Counted from the first letter of the stretch, positions 1 through 8,245 are shown. The stretch: DNA of 64,000 nt from UBA5195 sp034432755 (GCA_034432755.1 DAOUBQ010000101.1:1-64000); one strand, 5' to 3'. A program made the numbers and translations. Notes: generated by a model from the sequence alone, not told the origin.

Positions 1-231
1 CAATCAATGACCGTGCTGAAGGATGTCCGCACCCTGGTGGCCGACGCCATCAGCGCCGCAATTGCCTTCCTGGAGGGCAAGACCCCGCCCCAGACCAACA
101 CCTACAACAACGGCAAGATTGATGTGCCTGCTAAACCCTCTGCTGTGATTGCAGTGGATAAAGATAACGTCAAGGCCGCCATCATCGACTCTGGTTACTG
201 GCCTGCCAGTGACTTCACCGGCCTTCCGTAA
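1..231 (+). CDS. chvE: Sugar ABC transporter substrate-binding protein, C-terminal end (ChvE/multiple monosaccharide type)
   Basis: The reading frame is open from the first base, so only the last ~76 residues are present. They resemble the C-terminus of ChvE-like periplasmic sugar-binding proteins: KDVRTL followed by a helix with FLEGKTP, a YNNG loop, then VDKDNVK and an IIDSGYW ending. The protein would capture a monosaccharide outside the membrane and deliver it to the permease encoded two genes downstream. A strong hairpin separates it from the ATPase gene, which fits the usual excess of binding protein over membrane components. The exact sugar cannot be read from this fragment. Confidence 0.8.
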   Translation, partial: QSMTVLKDVRTLVADAISAAIAFLEGKTPPQTNTYNNGKIDVPAKPSAVIAVDKDNVKAAIIDSGYWPASDFTGLP

Positions 232-245
232 CAAATCGCATTAAC

Positions 246-287
246 ATACAGGAATAGTGGTGGCGTAGGCCATCACTATTCCTGTAT
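246..287 (+). promoter_or_regulatory. Long intra-operon hairpin after the binding-protein gene
   Basis: An 18-bp inverted repeat (ATACAGGAATAGTG...CACTATTCCTGTAT, one wobble) closes a 6-nt loop, 15 bp after the binding-protein stop and 40 bp before the ATPase start. There is no U-tract, so it is more likely an mRNA 3'-end stabiliser or partial terminator that raises binding-protein mRNA over mmsAB than a full terminator. Confidence 0.6.
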
Positions 288-327
288 AATCTATATGTAA
301 AAATCTTGATTTGCAACCGGAGCGGCT

Positions 328-1848
328 ATGAGACCTCCCATATTGGAGATGAAAAACATCACCAAAGAGTTCCCCGGTGTCAAAGCCTTAAACGATGTCA
401 GCTTTCAGGTGGCTAAAGGGGAAATACATTGCCTTGTTGGCGAGAATGGCGCGGGGAAATCAACGTTAATGAAAGTGTTGAGCGGAGTCTATCCGCATGG
501 CTCGTATAGCGGCGAGATTTTATTCAACGGGCAGGTGCAGAAGTTTTCCGGTATTCGCGACAGCGAACGGGCCGGGATTGCAATTATCTATCAAGAATTG
601 GCGCTCGTCCCTGAAATGACCGTATACGAGAACATCTTCCTGGGCAACGAAATCCGCAAAGGCGTGACCGTTGACTGGAACGAAACCATCAAACGCGCCA
701 CCGAGATGCTCGCCAAAGTGCGCCTGGCGGTCAACCCCGAAACCAAAGTGCGCGACCTGGGCGTGGGCAAACAACAACTGATTGAAATTGCCAAAGCCTT
801 GAGCAAGAATGTCAAACTGCTCATCCTGGATGAACCAACAGCCGCGCTCAATGAAGATGACAGCGCCAACCTGCTCAACCTGTTGCGCGACCTGAAGCAG
901 CATGGCGTTACCTGTATCCTGATTTCCCACAAACTAAAAGAAGTGATTTCGATTGCCGACACCGTTACCGTCTTGCGTGATGGCAAGACCATTTGCACCC
1001 TGAATGCCAAACAGGGCGAGGTTTCTGAACAGGTACTCATCAAGCACATGGTCGGGCGTGAAATCAACAATATATATCCCAGGCGCGAGCGCATTCGCTC
1101 GGATGAAGTCGTCCTCGAAGTCAGGAACTGGAGCGCTTATGACCCGAAATTGGGGCGAAATGTCCTTAAAGAGGTCTCTTTCAACGTCAAAAAGGGTGAA
1201 ATTGTTGGCTTTGCCGGGCTGATGGGTTCCGGGCGTACTGAACTCGCCAAGAGTATCTTTGGGAATCCCGATGGATACGAAATCAGCGGGGAAATGACAG
1301 TCAAAGGCCAGAAACAGAATTTTAGACATCCGCAGTGGGCCATCAAGGCCGGCGTGGCTTACGTTACCGAGGACCGCAAGGGCAACGGGCTGATTCTCAT
1401 CCAGGATGTCAAACAAAACATCACTCTCGCCAATCTGCGCGAAATTTCGGAGCGGGGCATCATTGATGGCAATGCGGAAGTCAAAGTGGCGAACGAATAT
1501 CGGGATTCCATCAATATTAAAACCCCCACTGTTGCGCAGACGGTTGGCAACCTGAGCGGCGGCAACCAGCAAAAAGTCTCGGTTGCCAAGTGGCTATTCG
1601 TTAAACCCGATATTCTCATCCTGGATGAGCCAACGCGCGGCATTGACGTGGGTGCAAAATATGAAATTTATACGATAATGACCCGCCTGGTGCAACAAGG
1701 CATGAGCATCATCATGATTTCATCGGAACTTCCCGAGGTACTCGGCATGAGTGACCGGGTTTACATCGTTTCATCGGGCAGGATAACCGGCGAATTGCCC
1801 ATTGAAGAGGCAACCCAAGAAAAAATTATGCACCTGGCAACGAACTGA
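328..1848 (+). CDS. mmsA: Monosaccharide ABC importer ATPase (MmsA/GguA/XylG-like, two ABC domains)
   Basis: Cytoplasmic energising subunit of a CUT2-type sugar importer, 506 aa, the usual length. Domain 1 has Walker A GENGAGKS near residue 38, a Q-loop (YQELALVPEMTVYENIF), an altered signature (LGVGKQQ) and Walker B LLILDEPTAAL. Domain 2 has the degenerate P-loop GLMGSGRTEL, the canonical LSGGNQQ and Walker B ILILDEPTRGIDVG. This asymmetry is normal for the family. Similarity in domain 1 (NITKEFPGVKALNDVSF, IRDSERAGIAIIYQE) favours the MmsA/GguA branch that pairs with ChvE. It is followed 11 bp later by the permease. Confidence 0.92.
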   Translation: MRPPILEMKNITKEFPGVKALNDVSFQVAKGEIHCLVGENGAGKSTLMKVLSGVYPHGSYSGEILFNGQVQKFSGIRDSERAGIAIIYQELALVPEMTVYENIFLGNEIRKGVTVDWNETIKRATEMLAKVRLAVNPETKVRDLGVGKQQLIEIAKALSKNVKLLILDEPTAALNEDDSANLLNLLRDLKQHGVTCILISHKLKEVISIADTVTVLRDGKTICTLNAKQGEVSEQVLIKHMVGREINNIYPRRERIRSDEVVLEVRNWSAYDPKLGRNVLKEVSFNVKKGEIVGFAGLMGSGRTELAKSIFGNPDGYEISGEMTVKGQKQNFRHPQWAIKAGVAYVTEDRKGNGLILIQDVKQNITLANLREISERGIIDGNAEVKVANEYRDSINIKTPTVAQTVGNLSGGNQQKVSVAKWLFVKPDILILDEPTRGIDVGAKYEIYTIMTRLVQQGMSIIMISSELPEVLGMSDRVYIVSSGRITGELPIEEATQEKIMHLATN

Positions 1849-1859
1849 GGAGGCCCGGC

Positions 1860-3047
1860 ATGGCATTTTTCACCAACATACAAAAAGTCTTGCGCCAGAA
1901 CATCCGCGAATATGGCATGTTTATTGCCCTGTTCGTGATTATGGCGATTTTCACCTACACCACCGACGGAATTTTCATCTCGTCTCGCAATATTAGCAAC
2001 CTGCTCAACCAGACCGGCTATATCGCTGTCCTGGCCGTTGGGATGACTCTTATCATCGTCATCCGTCACATTGACCTTTCGGTTGGCTTCCTGGCGGGTT
2101 TCTTGGGCGCAATCGCGGCCATTGCCCTGGTCTTCTGGAAATTGCCCGTCTTTGTGGTCATCCCGCTTGTGCTGGCGCTGGGCGTGTTGGCGGGACTGAT
2201 TACCGCCTTTCCAGTTGCCCAGTTGAAAATCCCGGCTTTCGTGGCTTCGCTGGCGGGCTGGCTCATCTATCGCGGCGCGCTCCTGCTCAGCACAATGGGA
2301 ACCGGCACCATCATCATTCCCGATGCCGCCTTCAACGCCATTGGCAACGGATTCATTCCCGACATTCCCGGTTTAGAATTCTTCCTGCCCAAGGTTCACA
2401 AACTGACCTTGCTGCTTGGTTTGGTGGCAATTGTTCTTTTCATCATCAGCGAAATCAACAATCGTCGCAAAAAACAGGCCTACAATTTCGATGTCCTGCC
2501 GATGGACGTATTTGTTCTCAAACTGGCTTTCATGTCTATTCTGGTAGGAGGCATTACTTGGGTGTTGGCTGGCTACAATGGTCTTTCGTGGACAGTCATC
2601 ATCATGCTGATAGTGGTTGCCATCTACCATTTCATCACCACCCAAACGGTGTTGGGCCGGCATATTTACGCGGTGGGTGGCAACCCCGAAGCGGCGGAAT
2701 TGAGCGGCATCAACGTCAAAAACATCACTTACGTTGTCTTTGGTTCTATGGGGTTACTCTCAGCGCTCTCTGGCATCCTGTTTACCTCGCGTCTGCAATC
2801 GGCCACCACCACTGCCGGGACTCTGTTCGAGCTGGATGCGATTGCTGCGGCCTATGTAGGCGGCGTTTCGGCGGCGGGCGGCGTGGGCAAGGTGACCGGC
2901 TCCATCATCGGCGCGCTGGTGATGACTTCGCTAACCAGCGGCATGAACCTGATGAGCATTGACATTTCGCTGCAATACATTGTGCGCGGCGCAGTGCTTG
3001 TGGCGGCAGTCATCTTCGATGTGACCACCCGCACCAGCCGCAAATAA
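1860..3047 (+). CDS. mmsB: Monosaccharide ABC importer permease (MmsB/GguB/XylH-like)
   Basis: Integral membrane permease of the CUT2 family, 395 aa with about ten hydrophobic segments. The motifs include IAVLAVGMTLIIVIRHIDLS near residue 60, the cytoplasmic coupling sequence AVGGNPEAAELSGI, and the C-terminal AAAYVGGVSAAGGVGKV segment typical of sugar permeases. A strong ribosome site (GAGGAGG) lies ahead of the ATG. The length (~395 rather than ~330) and a loop with charged residues near 200 match the GguB/XylH subgroup. It works with the ATPase upstream and the partial binding protein at the window start; the sugar is unknown. Confidence 0.9.
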   Translation: MAFFTNIQKVLRQNIREYGMFIALFVIMAIFTYTTDGIFISSRNISNLLNQTGYIAVLAVGMTLIIVIRHIDLSVGFLAGFLGAIAAIALVFWKLPVFVVIPLVLALGVLAGLITAFPVAQLKIPAFVASLAGWLIYRGALLLSTMGTGTIIIPDAAFNAIGNGFIPDIPGLEFFLPKVHKLTLLLGLVAIVLFIISEINNRRKKQAYNFDVLPMDVFVLKLAFMSILVGGITWVLAGYNGLSWTVIIMLIVVAIYHFITTQTVLGRHIYAVGGNPEAAELSGINVKNITYVVFGSMGLLSALSGILFTSRLQSATTTAGTLFELDAIAAAYVGGVSAAGGVGKVTGSIIGALVMTSLTSGMNLMSIDISLQYIVRGAVLVAAVIFDVTTRTSRK

Positions 3048-3065
3048 GCCAATTGTGGGTGTCTC

Positions 3066-3698
3066 ATGCCTGTTTACGACATTTCCCTGACCATTGCTCC
3101 CGACATGCCGGTCTGGCCCGGCGACCCGGCGGTGGCGCTGGAGCAAGTCGAGTTGATGGACAAAGGCGCGGACTGCAACATCACCCGCCTGGCGATGAGC
3201 GTTCACGCTGGCACGCATGTGGATGCGCCCCACCATTTCCTCAACGATGGCCGGACAGTTGAATCGCTCTCGCTTGCAGTGTTGACCGGTCCCTGTTACG
3301 TCTTGCAACTCCCCGACGATGTGGACGAAATTACCGCCGAAGTGCTGGCGCGGACGCCGATACCGGACGGAGCCGAGCGACTCCTGTTTGGGACGCGCAA
3401 CTCGCGCTGGTGGGCGCAGGGGGTGAAGGAGTTTCAGACCGATTTTGTGGCTATCAGCGCAGATGGCGCGCAGTGGCTGGTAGAGCGCGGCGTAAAACTG
3501 GTAGGGGTTGATTACCTGTCGGTGGCGCCGTATCATCAGTCGGTTCCCACGCATCGGGTTTTGCTTGAAGCGGGCGTGGTGGCCCTGGAGGGCCTCAATC
3601 TCGCGCAGGTTCCACGCGGATTTTATGACCTGTACTGCCTGCCGCTCAAACTGGCCGGGAGCGATGGCGCTCCGGCGCGGGTGATCCTGGTAGCGTAA
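3066..3698 (+). CDS. Cyclase family protein (kynurenine formamidase-like metal hydrolase)
   Basis: A 210-aa member of the cyclase/KynB superfamily. The metal-binding HAGTHVDAPHH motif is complete near residue 47, preceded by the family start (YDISLTIAPDMPVWPGDP). A later segment (DFVAISADGAQWLVERGVKLVGVDYLSV) and the HRVLLEAGVVALEGLNL stretch are also typical. Such enzymes hydrolyse N-formylkynurenine or related amides, or act on sugar lactones or isatin. It starts 18 bp after the permease gene, so it is co-transcribed with the sugar importer, which argues for a carbohydrate-derived substrate. A kynureninase gene lies 52 kb away, so a tryptophan-catabolic role is not excluded. Confidence 0.8.
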   Translation: MPVYDISLTIAPDMPVWPGDPAVALEQVELMDKGADCNITRLAMSVHAGTHVDAPHHFLNDGRTVESLSLAVLTGPCYVLQLPDDVDEITAEVLARTPIPDGAERLLFGTRNSRWWAQGVKEFQTDFVAISADGAQWLVERGVKLVGVDYLSVAPYHQSVPTHRVLLEAGVVALEGLNLAQVPRGFYDLYCLPLKLAGSDGAPARVILVA

Positions 3699-3719
3699 AG
3701 GCGAAATTCATTTCGCCCT
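3699..3719. repeat. Short palindrome (GGCGAAAT...ATTTCGCC type) between convergent genes
   Basis: AGGCGAAATTCATTTCGCCCT is a near-perfect 20-bp inverted repeat placed between the convergent cyclase and fabL genes. It could serve as a bidirectional terminator. It belongs to a loose family of GGGCGA(A/G)AT palindromes seen elsewhere in the window (25205, 30549, 56813, 56861). Confidence 0.55.
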
Positions 3720-4491
3720 ACCGCGGCACCGGCAACAGGTAGCCCCCATCCACCACAATCGTTTGCCCCACAATCATGCGTGCGGCGGGCGAACACAAGA
3801 AGGCCGCCACCTCGGCCACGTCTTCGGGCGTCACCAGCCGGCCGGCTGGGACGCGCTCGATGAATTTTTGCAGGATGTTTTCTTTGCTCTCCATCGCCGC
3901 GAAGTGATTCAGGGCTTCGGTTTCAACCACGCCCGGCGAAATGGCATTGACGACGATATTCTTGGAGATAAGTTCCACCGCCAAGTAGCGGGTGAGGGCC
4001 TCGAGGGCGGCTTTGCTGGCCCCGACGACGATGTAATCGGGCAAGACGCGGGTTGAACCCGCCGAGGTGATACTGACGATAGCCCCGCCACCGCGCCGCT
4101 CCATCAGCGGCACGGCTCGCTGCGCTCCAAACAGGAATGAGCGGGCGTTGATGTTCATCGTCCAGTCCCAGCCTTTGGGTTTTTGCTCCAGCGCCGGGCG
4201 GTTGTAGCCAGATGCAGCGTTGTGGATGTAGAAATCCAGCCCGCCGAAGGCGGTTTCGGTCTCATCGAACAGGCGGTTCAGGTCGTCCAGGTTGCCGATG
4301 TCGGCTTTGACAAGCAGGGCGCGCCGTCTGAGCGATTCAATCTCGCGGGCAGTTTGTGCGGCCGAGGCGCGGTTGCGGAAGAAGTTGACGACCACATCTG
4401 CGCCCAGGCGGGCGAAATGCAGGGCAATGGCGCGCCCAATGCCGCGTCCAGAGCCGGTGATGAGGGCGGTTTTGCCGGTAAAGTCAGTCAT
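3718..4491 (-). CDS. fabL: Enoyl-ACP reductase FabL-like short-chain dehydrogenase
   Basis: A 257-aa SDR with the N-terminal NAD(P)-binding TGSGRGIGRAIALHFARLG. The active site has Y-x6-K spacing (YIVVGASK) rather than the YxxxK of ordinary SDRs; this spacing is characteristic of enoyl-ACP reductases. The following ALEALTRYLAVEL and the C-terminal GQTIVVDGG closely resemble FabL of Bacillus. It would reduce trans-2-enoyl-ACP in fatty acid elongation. Its start codon overlaps the stop of the zinc-ribbon gene (ATGA), so the two are translationally coupled. A second, FabI-type reductase is encoded at 51297-52100. Confidence 0.82.
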   Translation of the reverse strand: MTDFTGKTALITGSGRGIGRAIALHFARLGADVVVNFFRNRASAAQTAREIESLRRRALLVKADIGNLDDLNRLFDETETAFGGLDFYIHNAASGYNRPALEQKPKGWDWTMNINARSFLFGAQRAVPLMERRGGGAIVSITSAGSTRVLPDYIVVGASKAALEALTRYLAVELISKNIVVNAISPGVVETEALNHFAAMESKENILQKFIERVPAGRLVTPEDVAEVAAFLCSPAARMIVGQTIVVDGGYLLPVPR

Positions 4492-4658
4492 TGGCGGAGC
4501 TCATCGAAGTAGATATTCAGGTCAGAGCAGTCGAAACGGTTGCCGCAGTTTGGGCAAGTCACTTTACATTGTCGCTCAACCATCTCGCTGCCGCAGCGGT
4601 CGCAGTGATAGAGCCGGGTTGGTTTTTGTGGGGTGTGTTTCTGCTTTTCTTCATTCAT
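4488..4658 (-). CDS. Small zinc-ribbon protein (56 aa)
   Basis: A 56-aa protein with two paired-cysteine knuckles, YHCDRCGSEM (C19, C22) and TCPNCGNRFDC (C35, C38), preceded by a Lys-rich N-terminus. Both ends overlap neighbours by 4 bp as ATGA: its ATG overlaps the DUF309 stop and its TGA overlaps the fabL start. That arrangement is strong evidence that this very short frame is translated. It resembles small rubredoxin-like or zinc-ribbon proteins found beside other genes; the function is unknown. Confidence 0.8.
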   Translation of the reverse strand: MNEEKQKHTPQKPTRLYHCDRCGSEMVERQCKVTCPNCGNRFDCSDLNIYFDELRQ

Positions 4659-5035
4659 ACATAGCGCACTGGTTTGAACAGGGATGTGTCGAAGTGTTCC
4701 AGCCGCTCTGGCCCGAGGCGGATGATGGTTTCCATAACGGTAGAAAGGTCGCGGCGCAGTCTGCCCACCTGCACGCCGCGGCAGGAATCAGGCCAGGGCG
4801 CGAGGAGTTTCATGCAGCGGTCGAACATCTTCAACGCGCCTCCATAATTGTTGCGTGTAATATGCAGGTACATCACTGCCGCCTGGAGAATGCCCTGGTA
4901 AAGGGAGCGGATTTCCCCTTTTTCGGCGCGCCAGGCGTTTTCAAGGGCCTCGTGGGCCTCGAAGTATTCTCCGCGATTGAACAGTTCCAGTCCGTGACGG
5001 GCGGCGGCGGGCAGGGGTTCGGAGCAGTCTTCCAT
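4655..5035 (-). CDS. DUF309 family protein
   Basis: A 126-aa all-helical protein with the DUF309 hallmark near residue 18: LFNRGEYFEAHEALENAW, followed by LYQGILQAAVMYLHI. The His/Glu pairs in the FEAHEALE helix are conserved in the family and may bind metal, but no activity is established. It is first in a three-gene overlapping operon with the zinc-ribbon protein and FabL. Confidence 0.85.
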   Translation of the reverse strand: MEDCSEPLPAAARHGLELFNRGEYFEAHEALENAWRAEKGEIRSLYQGILQAAVMYLHITRNNYGGALKMFDRCMKLLAPWPDSCRGVQVGRLRRDLSTVMETIIRLGPERLEHFDTSLFKPVRYV

Positions 5036-5062
5036 GCGCGCAGTATATCATGAGATGAATCA

Positions 5063-5094
5063 CAACCTCCCCGTCAAGTCTGGCGGGGAGGTTG
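5063..5094 (-). terminator. Hairpin downstream of the sortase gene
   Basis: CAACCTCCCCG and CGGGGAGGTTG form an 11-bp GC-rich stem around a 10-nt loop, just after the sortase stop and before the DUF309 start. There is no clear U-tract, so it may be a weak terminator or RNA end-protector. Confidence 0.45.
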
Positions 5095-5119
5095 CTCAGG
5101 AGGAGGAGGAGAAGATGTC

Positions 5120-5755
5120 TCAACGGTCGTTATCGGACTGCTCGTCATGTTCAACCGGCGGCATGGGTTCGGCCATGATGAACAGGCGGCCCCAGGAGGG
5201 TTCGTCGTCTTGCGCAATGCAGGTTTGAAGGGTCAGGTGGCCTTTCCCGGAATACATTTCATAGAAAACTTGCTCGACAGTTTTGGTTTGGCCGGTTTCC
5301 AGGTCCCGGAAGGACGTGTAGGGGCTGTTGGGCGAGAGCGCCTGATAACGGATGATTTTAGTCACCACAAAGGTTTCGATTTTGCCATTCCCATAGGCCA
5401 GGTTGATTTTGTCGCCTTGTTTGAGCGAGAAGAAACTGGCCCCTGCCAGGTGGTTGTGCGCTAACATGCCAATTGTGCCGTGGCGGCGCGCCAGCGAGAA
5501 CTCGGTTACATAGTTTTGGGCTGCGGAAACGTAAGCAGGGTTGTCTTTGGGTTGCTGGACGACCGGCAGGGCAAAGGCGTTGCGTGCATAGATTCCGCGA
5601 ATGACGGTTGAGCGGCCATTCTCGACGCTGCTGATAAAACTATTCAGGCTGGGCAGCGCCAGGTTTTCGGCCCGCGCCGGCAGCAAGCCGATGGTGAGGG
5701 CATGGACCAGGACGAGTAACAGGCTGATGAGTTGGGTAAAACGTTTGGGTGCCAT
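5120..5755 (-). CDS. Sortase family transpeptidase
   Basis: A 211-aa secreted or membrane-anchored protein. An N-terminal hydrophobic segment (LISLLLVLVHALTIGLL) precedes a sortase domain. The catalytic His lies in IGMLAHNHLAGASFF, the catalytic Cys in LTLQTC about 65 residues later, and the Arg in WGRLFIMA. This His, TLxTC, Arg order is the sortase triad. The ATG at 5755 is preferred over an upstream TTG because it directly precedes the signal segment. No LPXTG substrate gene is adjacent. A c-di-GMP-I riboswitch lies 50 nt upstream, so surface protein anchoring is probably tuned by c-di-GMP. Confidence 0.82.
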   Translation of the reverse strand: MAPKRFTQLISLLLVLVHALTIGLLPARAENLALPSLNSFISSVENGRSTVIRGIYARNAFALPVVQQPKDNPAYVSAAQNYVTEFSLARRHGTIGMLAHNHLAGASFFSLKQGDKINLAYGNGKIETFVVTKIIRYQALSPNSPYTSFRDLETGQTKTVEQVFYEMYSGKGHLTLQTCIAQDDEPSWGRLFIMAEPMPPVEHDEQSDNDR

Positions 5756-5804
5756 TGCGTTATTCCACGACAAAGGCACCCAATGCAAGAACTCTTAATT
5801 TCTT

Positions 5805-5893
5805 GTCTTCGGCGGCTCGGCGGTCATGGCCTCCCCTGGAGGCCGTAGACCCGTAGCTTTGCGTCGCCGGTTTTCACCGGGTTTGCCTTTATC
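5805..5893 (-). promoter_or_regulatory. Cyclic-di-GMP-I (GEMM-I) riboswitch
   Basis: Read on the minus strand, the leader contains the GEMM-I core in order: GATAAAGGCAAACC, a GAAA-capped P2 stem (CCGG/CCGG), GACGCAAAGC, then ACGGGTCTACGG, a P3 stem (GGCCTCC/GGAGGCC), ATGACCGCCG and GAGCCGCC. The spacing fits the c-di-GMP-I aptamer. The base before GCAAACC is G, as expected for c-di-GMP rather than the cGAMP variant, though this needs alignment. Downstream, CAAGAA and TTCTTG (5786-5805) can pair as an expression platform before the sortase start. Confidence 0.88.
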
Positions 5894-6049
5894 GGTACAA
5901 ATGTTTGAAATGTTCCGTTTGGTACAAACAATATTTTACAGACTTTCCCCGTTTTTTACCTTGCAGCCACTTATCGTCTCCATTACAAGGCTGCAAGCCC
6001 GCCGGTCAGCAGGCTTACACTCTTGCAAACTGAGCACAGACCAGATATC

Positions 6050-6631
6050 TTAAGCCGAGTGGTTTTGGCTCACAGTGAGAGATTTTGGGTTCAGGTTGGC
6101 AAACCACTTTTCAGTCTGCTGCGGTGTATCGAAGCGATACACCTTCAAATGCTGGTGTTCGGGCAGGCCGAACAGTTGCGGGAACTCGCGTTTACGCCGC
6201 CAGTAGGTTTTGAACAACCAGTGCCAGAGCGAGTCGTCGGACCAGAGTTTGAAATGCAGCCAGAGCGATTCGCGGTTTGTTCCCCACAGCAATTCTCGAT
6301 TCCACCAGCGGCGGAAAGTACGAAAAGTCAGCCGCCAGAAGACCGTCCAGAAGGAGTAGTCGAGCCAGAGAATGGCCTCGGCGCGCGGCCAGACCAGGTC
6401 GCGCACGACCTGGTAATTTCCAGCGACCACCCAGCGCGGGGCGCGGGTGGCTTCGTCCACCAGCGCGCGGAACTCGTCATCGGGCGCTTCTACTCAACCA
6501 GGCCGCCAATGCAGGGCGTCTAGCTCTACAAAATCCAGTTTGAGTTTTTGGGAGAGTTGTTGGGCGAGCGTTGATTTGCCAGCGCTGGTGACACCAACAA
6601 CCACCAGACGTGTGTAAGGGAAGGCTTCCAT
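6050..6631 (-). pseudogene. P-loop adenylate-kinase-like protein interrupted by a TGA codon
   Basis: From ATG 6631 the frame encodes 193 residues of a topology-modulation/AdK-like P-loop protein: Walker A VGVTSAGKSTLAQ, then LDFVELDALHWRPG, a TGA at 6494-6496, and in the same frame VEAPDDEFRALV, WVVAGNY and a Trp-rich C-terminal half. The family usually has Trp after HWRPG, and TGA differs from TGG by one base. Everything else is in frame, so a single substitution (or a base error) broke the gene. The gene is divergent from the aminotransferase at 6712. Downstream initiation at 6460 would lack the P-loop. Confidence 0.8.
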
Positions 6632-6711
6632 TTGGCTCCTTTTGTGAAAACGGGGGCGTATTATAATCCCTTACGCTTAATCCCTCACCCGCAATTCACT
6701 CAGGAGCCTTC

Positions 6712-8070
6712 ATGTTTGACCTTCCCGATTCTGAAATTCTCCCCCTTTCACGCGAACACGTTTTTTACACCTGGTCTGCCCAGGCCAGGGTCAATCCGAT
6801 TGCCGTCAAGCGCGCCGAGGGCGTCTACTTTTGGGATGTAGACGACAAACGTTACCTCGACTTCAATTCGATGACGATGTGCGTTAACATCGGGCATGGC
6901 AATCTGCGCGTCATCCGCGCCATGCAAGAGCAGGCCGCCGAACTGCCCTACGCCGCGCCGGGCATGACCACCAAAATCCGGGCGTTGGCTTCCAGAGCGG
7001 TAGCGCAGATTACCCCCGGTGGACAGCTCTCGAAAGTCCTGTTCACCCTGGGCGGGGCCGACGCCAACGAAAACGCCATCAAACTGGCGCGCGGCTATAC
7101 TGGACGGCACAAAATTCTCACCCGCTACCGTTCTTATCACGGCGCGACGGCTGGCGCAATGGCCGCCACCGGAGACCCGCGCCGCCAGGTTTGGGAGCCG
7201 AACCTGATGCCGGGTGTGGTGCATTTCCTCGACCCGTACCGCTACCGCTCCACCTTCCACCGCACCAACCCGAACATCTCCGAGGCCGATTTTGCACAAG
7301 ACTACCTGAACCATCTCGAAGAAATTATCCTCTACGAAGGACCAGAGACGATAGCAGCAATCTTAATGGAAAGCGTGACCGGCACAAATGGCATCATCAT
7401 CCCGCCCCAGGGCTATATGCAGGGCGTGCGTGCGCTGTGCGATAAATACGGCATTGTGATGATTGCCGATGAAGTGATGGCGGGGTTTGGCCGCACGGGC
7501 AAGTGGTTTGCCATTCAGCATTGGAACGTCATTCCCGATATGATGACCATGGCCAAAGGGCTGACCTCGGCCTATGCGCCGCTTGGCGCAGTGGCGATGA
7601 AGCCAGAGATTGCGGCGGCTTTTGACGAGCGGGTCTTTGAATCAGGGTTGACTTACACCTCGCACCCGATTTCGCTGGCAGCGGCGCTTGCCAACATCCA
7701 GGTCATGAAGGACGACCGGGTGGTGGAACATGCCGCGGCGATGGGCCCCGTCCTCCATAAACTGCTGACCGACCTGGGCGAATCGCACCCTTCGGTGGGG
7801 GAAGTCCGCTCGATTGGGCTGTTTGGTATCCTCGAACTGGTCAAAAACCGCGAAACGAAAGAGCCGCTCACCCCCTGGAACCGTTCCAGCCCCGAAATGG
7901 CTGCCTTCCGCGCCTATTGCCTGCAGCATGGCCTGTTCCTTTACACCCACTGGCACACGGCGCTGGTCATCCCCCCGCTCATTATCACCGAAGCGCAACT
8001 CAAAGAAGGTTTCGCCGTGTTGGATAAGGCGCTTGAAATGACGGATAGGGCAGTGGTCAGTCATCAGTGA
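6712..8070 (+). CDS. Class III pyridoxal-phosphate aminotransferase
   Basis: A 452-aa fold-type I aminotransferase. Visible features are GVYFWDVDDKRYLDFNS near the N-terminus, the PLP-phosphate region, the aspartate in MIADEVMAGFGRTGKW and the Schiff-base lysine in MTMAKGLTSAYAPLG. It resembles taurine-pyruvate or omega-amino acid:pyruvate aminotransferases and would transfer an amino group from an omega-amine to a 2-oxo acid; the amine is not predictable. A TATAAT box at 6662-6667 is a plausible -10. The last residues (AVVSHQ) are encoded by a short dispersed repeat, so the original C-terminus may have been slightly altered. Confidence 0.88.
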   Translation: MFDLPDSEILPLSREHVFYTWSAQARVNPIAVKRAEGVYFWDVDDKRYLDFNSMTMCVNIGHGNLRVIRAMQEQAAELPYAAPGMTTKIRALASRAVAQITPGGQLSKVLFTLGGADANENAIKLARGYTGRHKILTRYRSYHGATAGAMAATGDPRRQVWEPNLMPGVVHFLDPYRYRSTFHRTNPNISEADFAQDYLNHLEEIILYEGPETIAAILMESVTGTNGIIIPPQGYMQGVRALCDKYGIVMIADEVMAGFGRTGKWFAIQHWNVIPDMMTMAKGLTSAYAPLGAVAMKPEIAAAFDERVFESGLTYTSHPISLAAALANIQVMKDDRVVEHAAAMGPVLHKLLTDLGESHPSVGEVRSIGLFGILELVKNRETKEPLTPWNRSSPEMAAFRAYCLQHGLFLYTHWHTALVIPPLIITEAQLKEGFAVLDKALEMTDRAVVSHQ

Positions 8071-8078
8071 GCAGTAAC
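8056..8078. repeat. Dispersed repeat copy (GTCAGTCATCAGTGAGCAGTAAC)
   Basis: This copy overlaps the end of the aminotransferase gene. A very similar sequence occurs in inverted orientation at 21377-21399, inside the two-domain oxidoreductase gene. Confidence 0.55.
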
Positions 8079-8093
8079 CAGTTTTTGGTTGAC

Positions 8094-8128
8094 GCAAACG
8101 CCTCGGTGCCAGCGCCCGAGGCGTTTGC
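8094..8128 (+). terminator. GC-rich hairpin after the aminotransferase gene
   Basis: GCAAACGCCTCGG and CCGAGGCGTTTGC form a perfect 13-bp stem with a 9-nt loop, 24 bp after the aminotransferase stop. It lacks a U-run but is strong enough to mark a transcript end. Confidence 0.55.
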
Positions 8129-8153
8129 GCTGGTTACATCTCGCTTGCAATCT

Positions 8154-8169
8154 TGTAACTTTTGTTACT
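8154..8169. promoter_or_regulatory. Candidate Crp/Fnr-family dyad upstream of the radical SAM gene
   Basis: TGTAAC-TTTT-GTTACT (reverse AGTAACAAAAGTTACA) lies 77 bp before the radical SAM start. It matches 14 of 16 positions of the dyad upstream of nrfH (59133-59148) and has the N4 spacing of Fnr/Dnr-type sites. Confidence 0.5.
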
Positions 8170-8245
8170 ATCCATCGCGCTGAATTTGGGTAAGATTAGT
8201 ATTAATTACCAGCGCAGGCTGGTTTTGATGGGTAAGGAGTGCCGC

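Noticed and set aside
6494..6496. TGA as tryptophan codon or selenocysteine
   Set aside because: TGA is used as a normal stop in many genes of the window (for example fabL operon overlaps), so no code change; no SECIS-like stem follows and relatives have Trp, not Cys/Sec.
6023..6523. 166-codon plus-strand ORF
   Set aside because: Opposite the broken kinase gene; the minus frame has the P-loop and family motifs.
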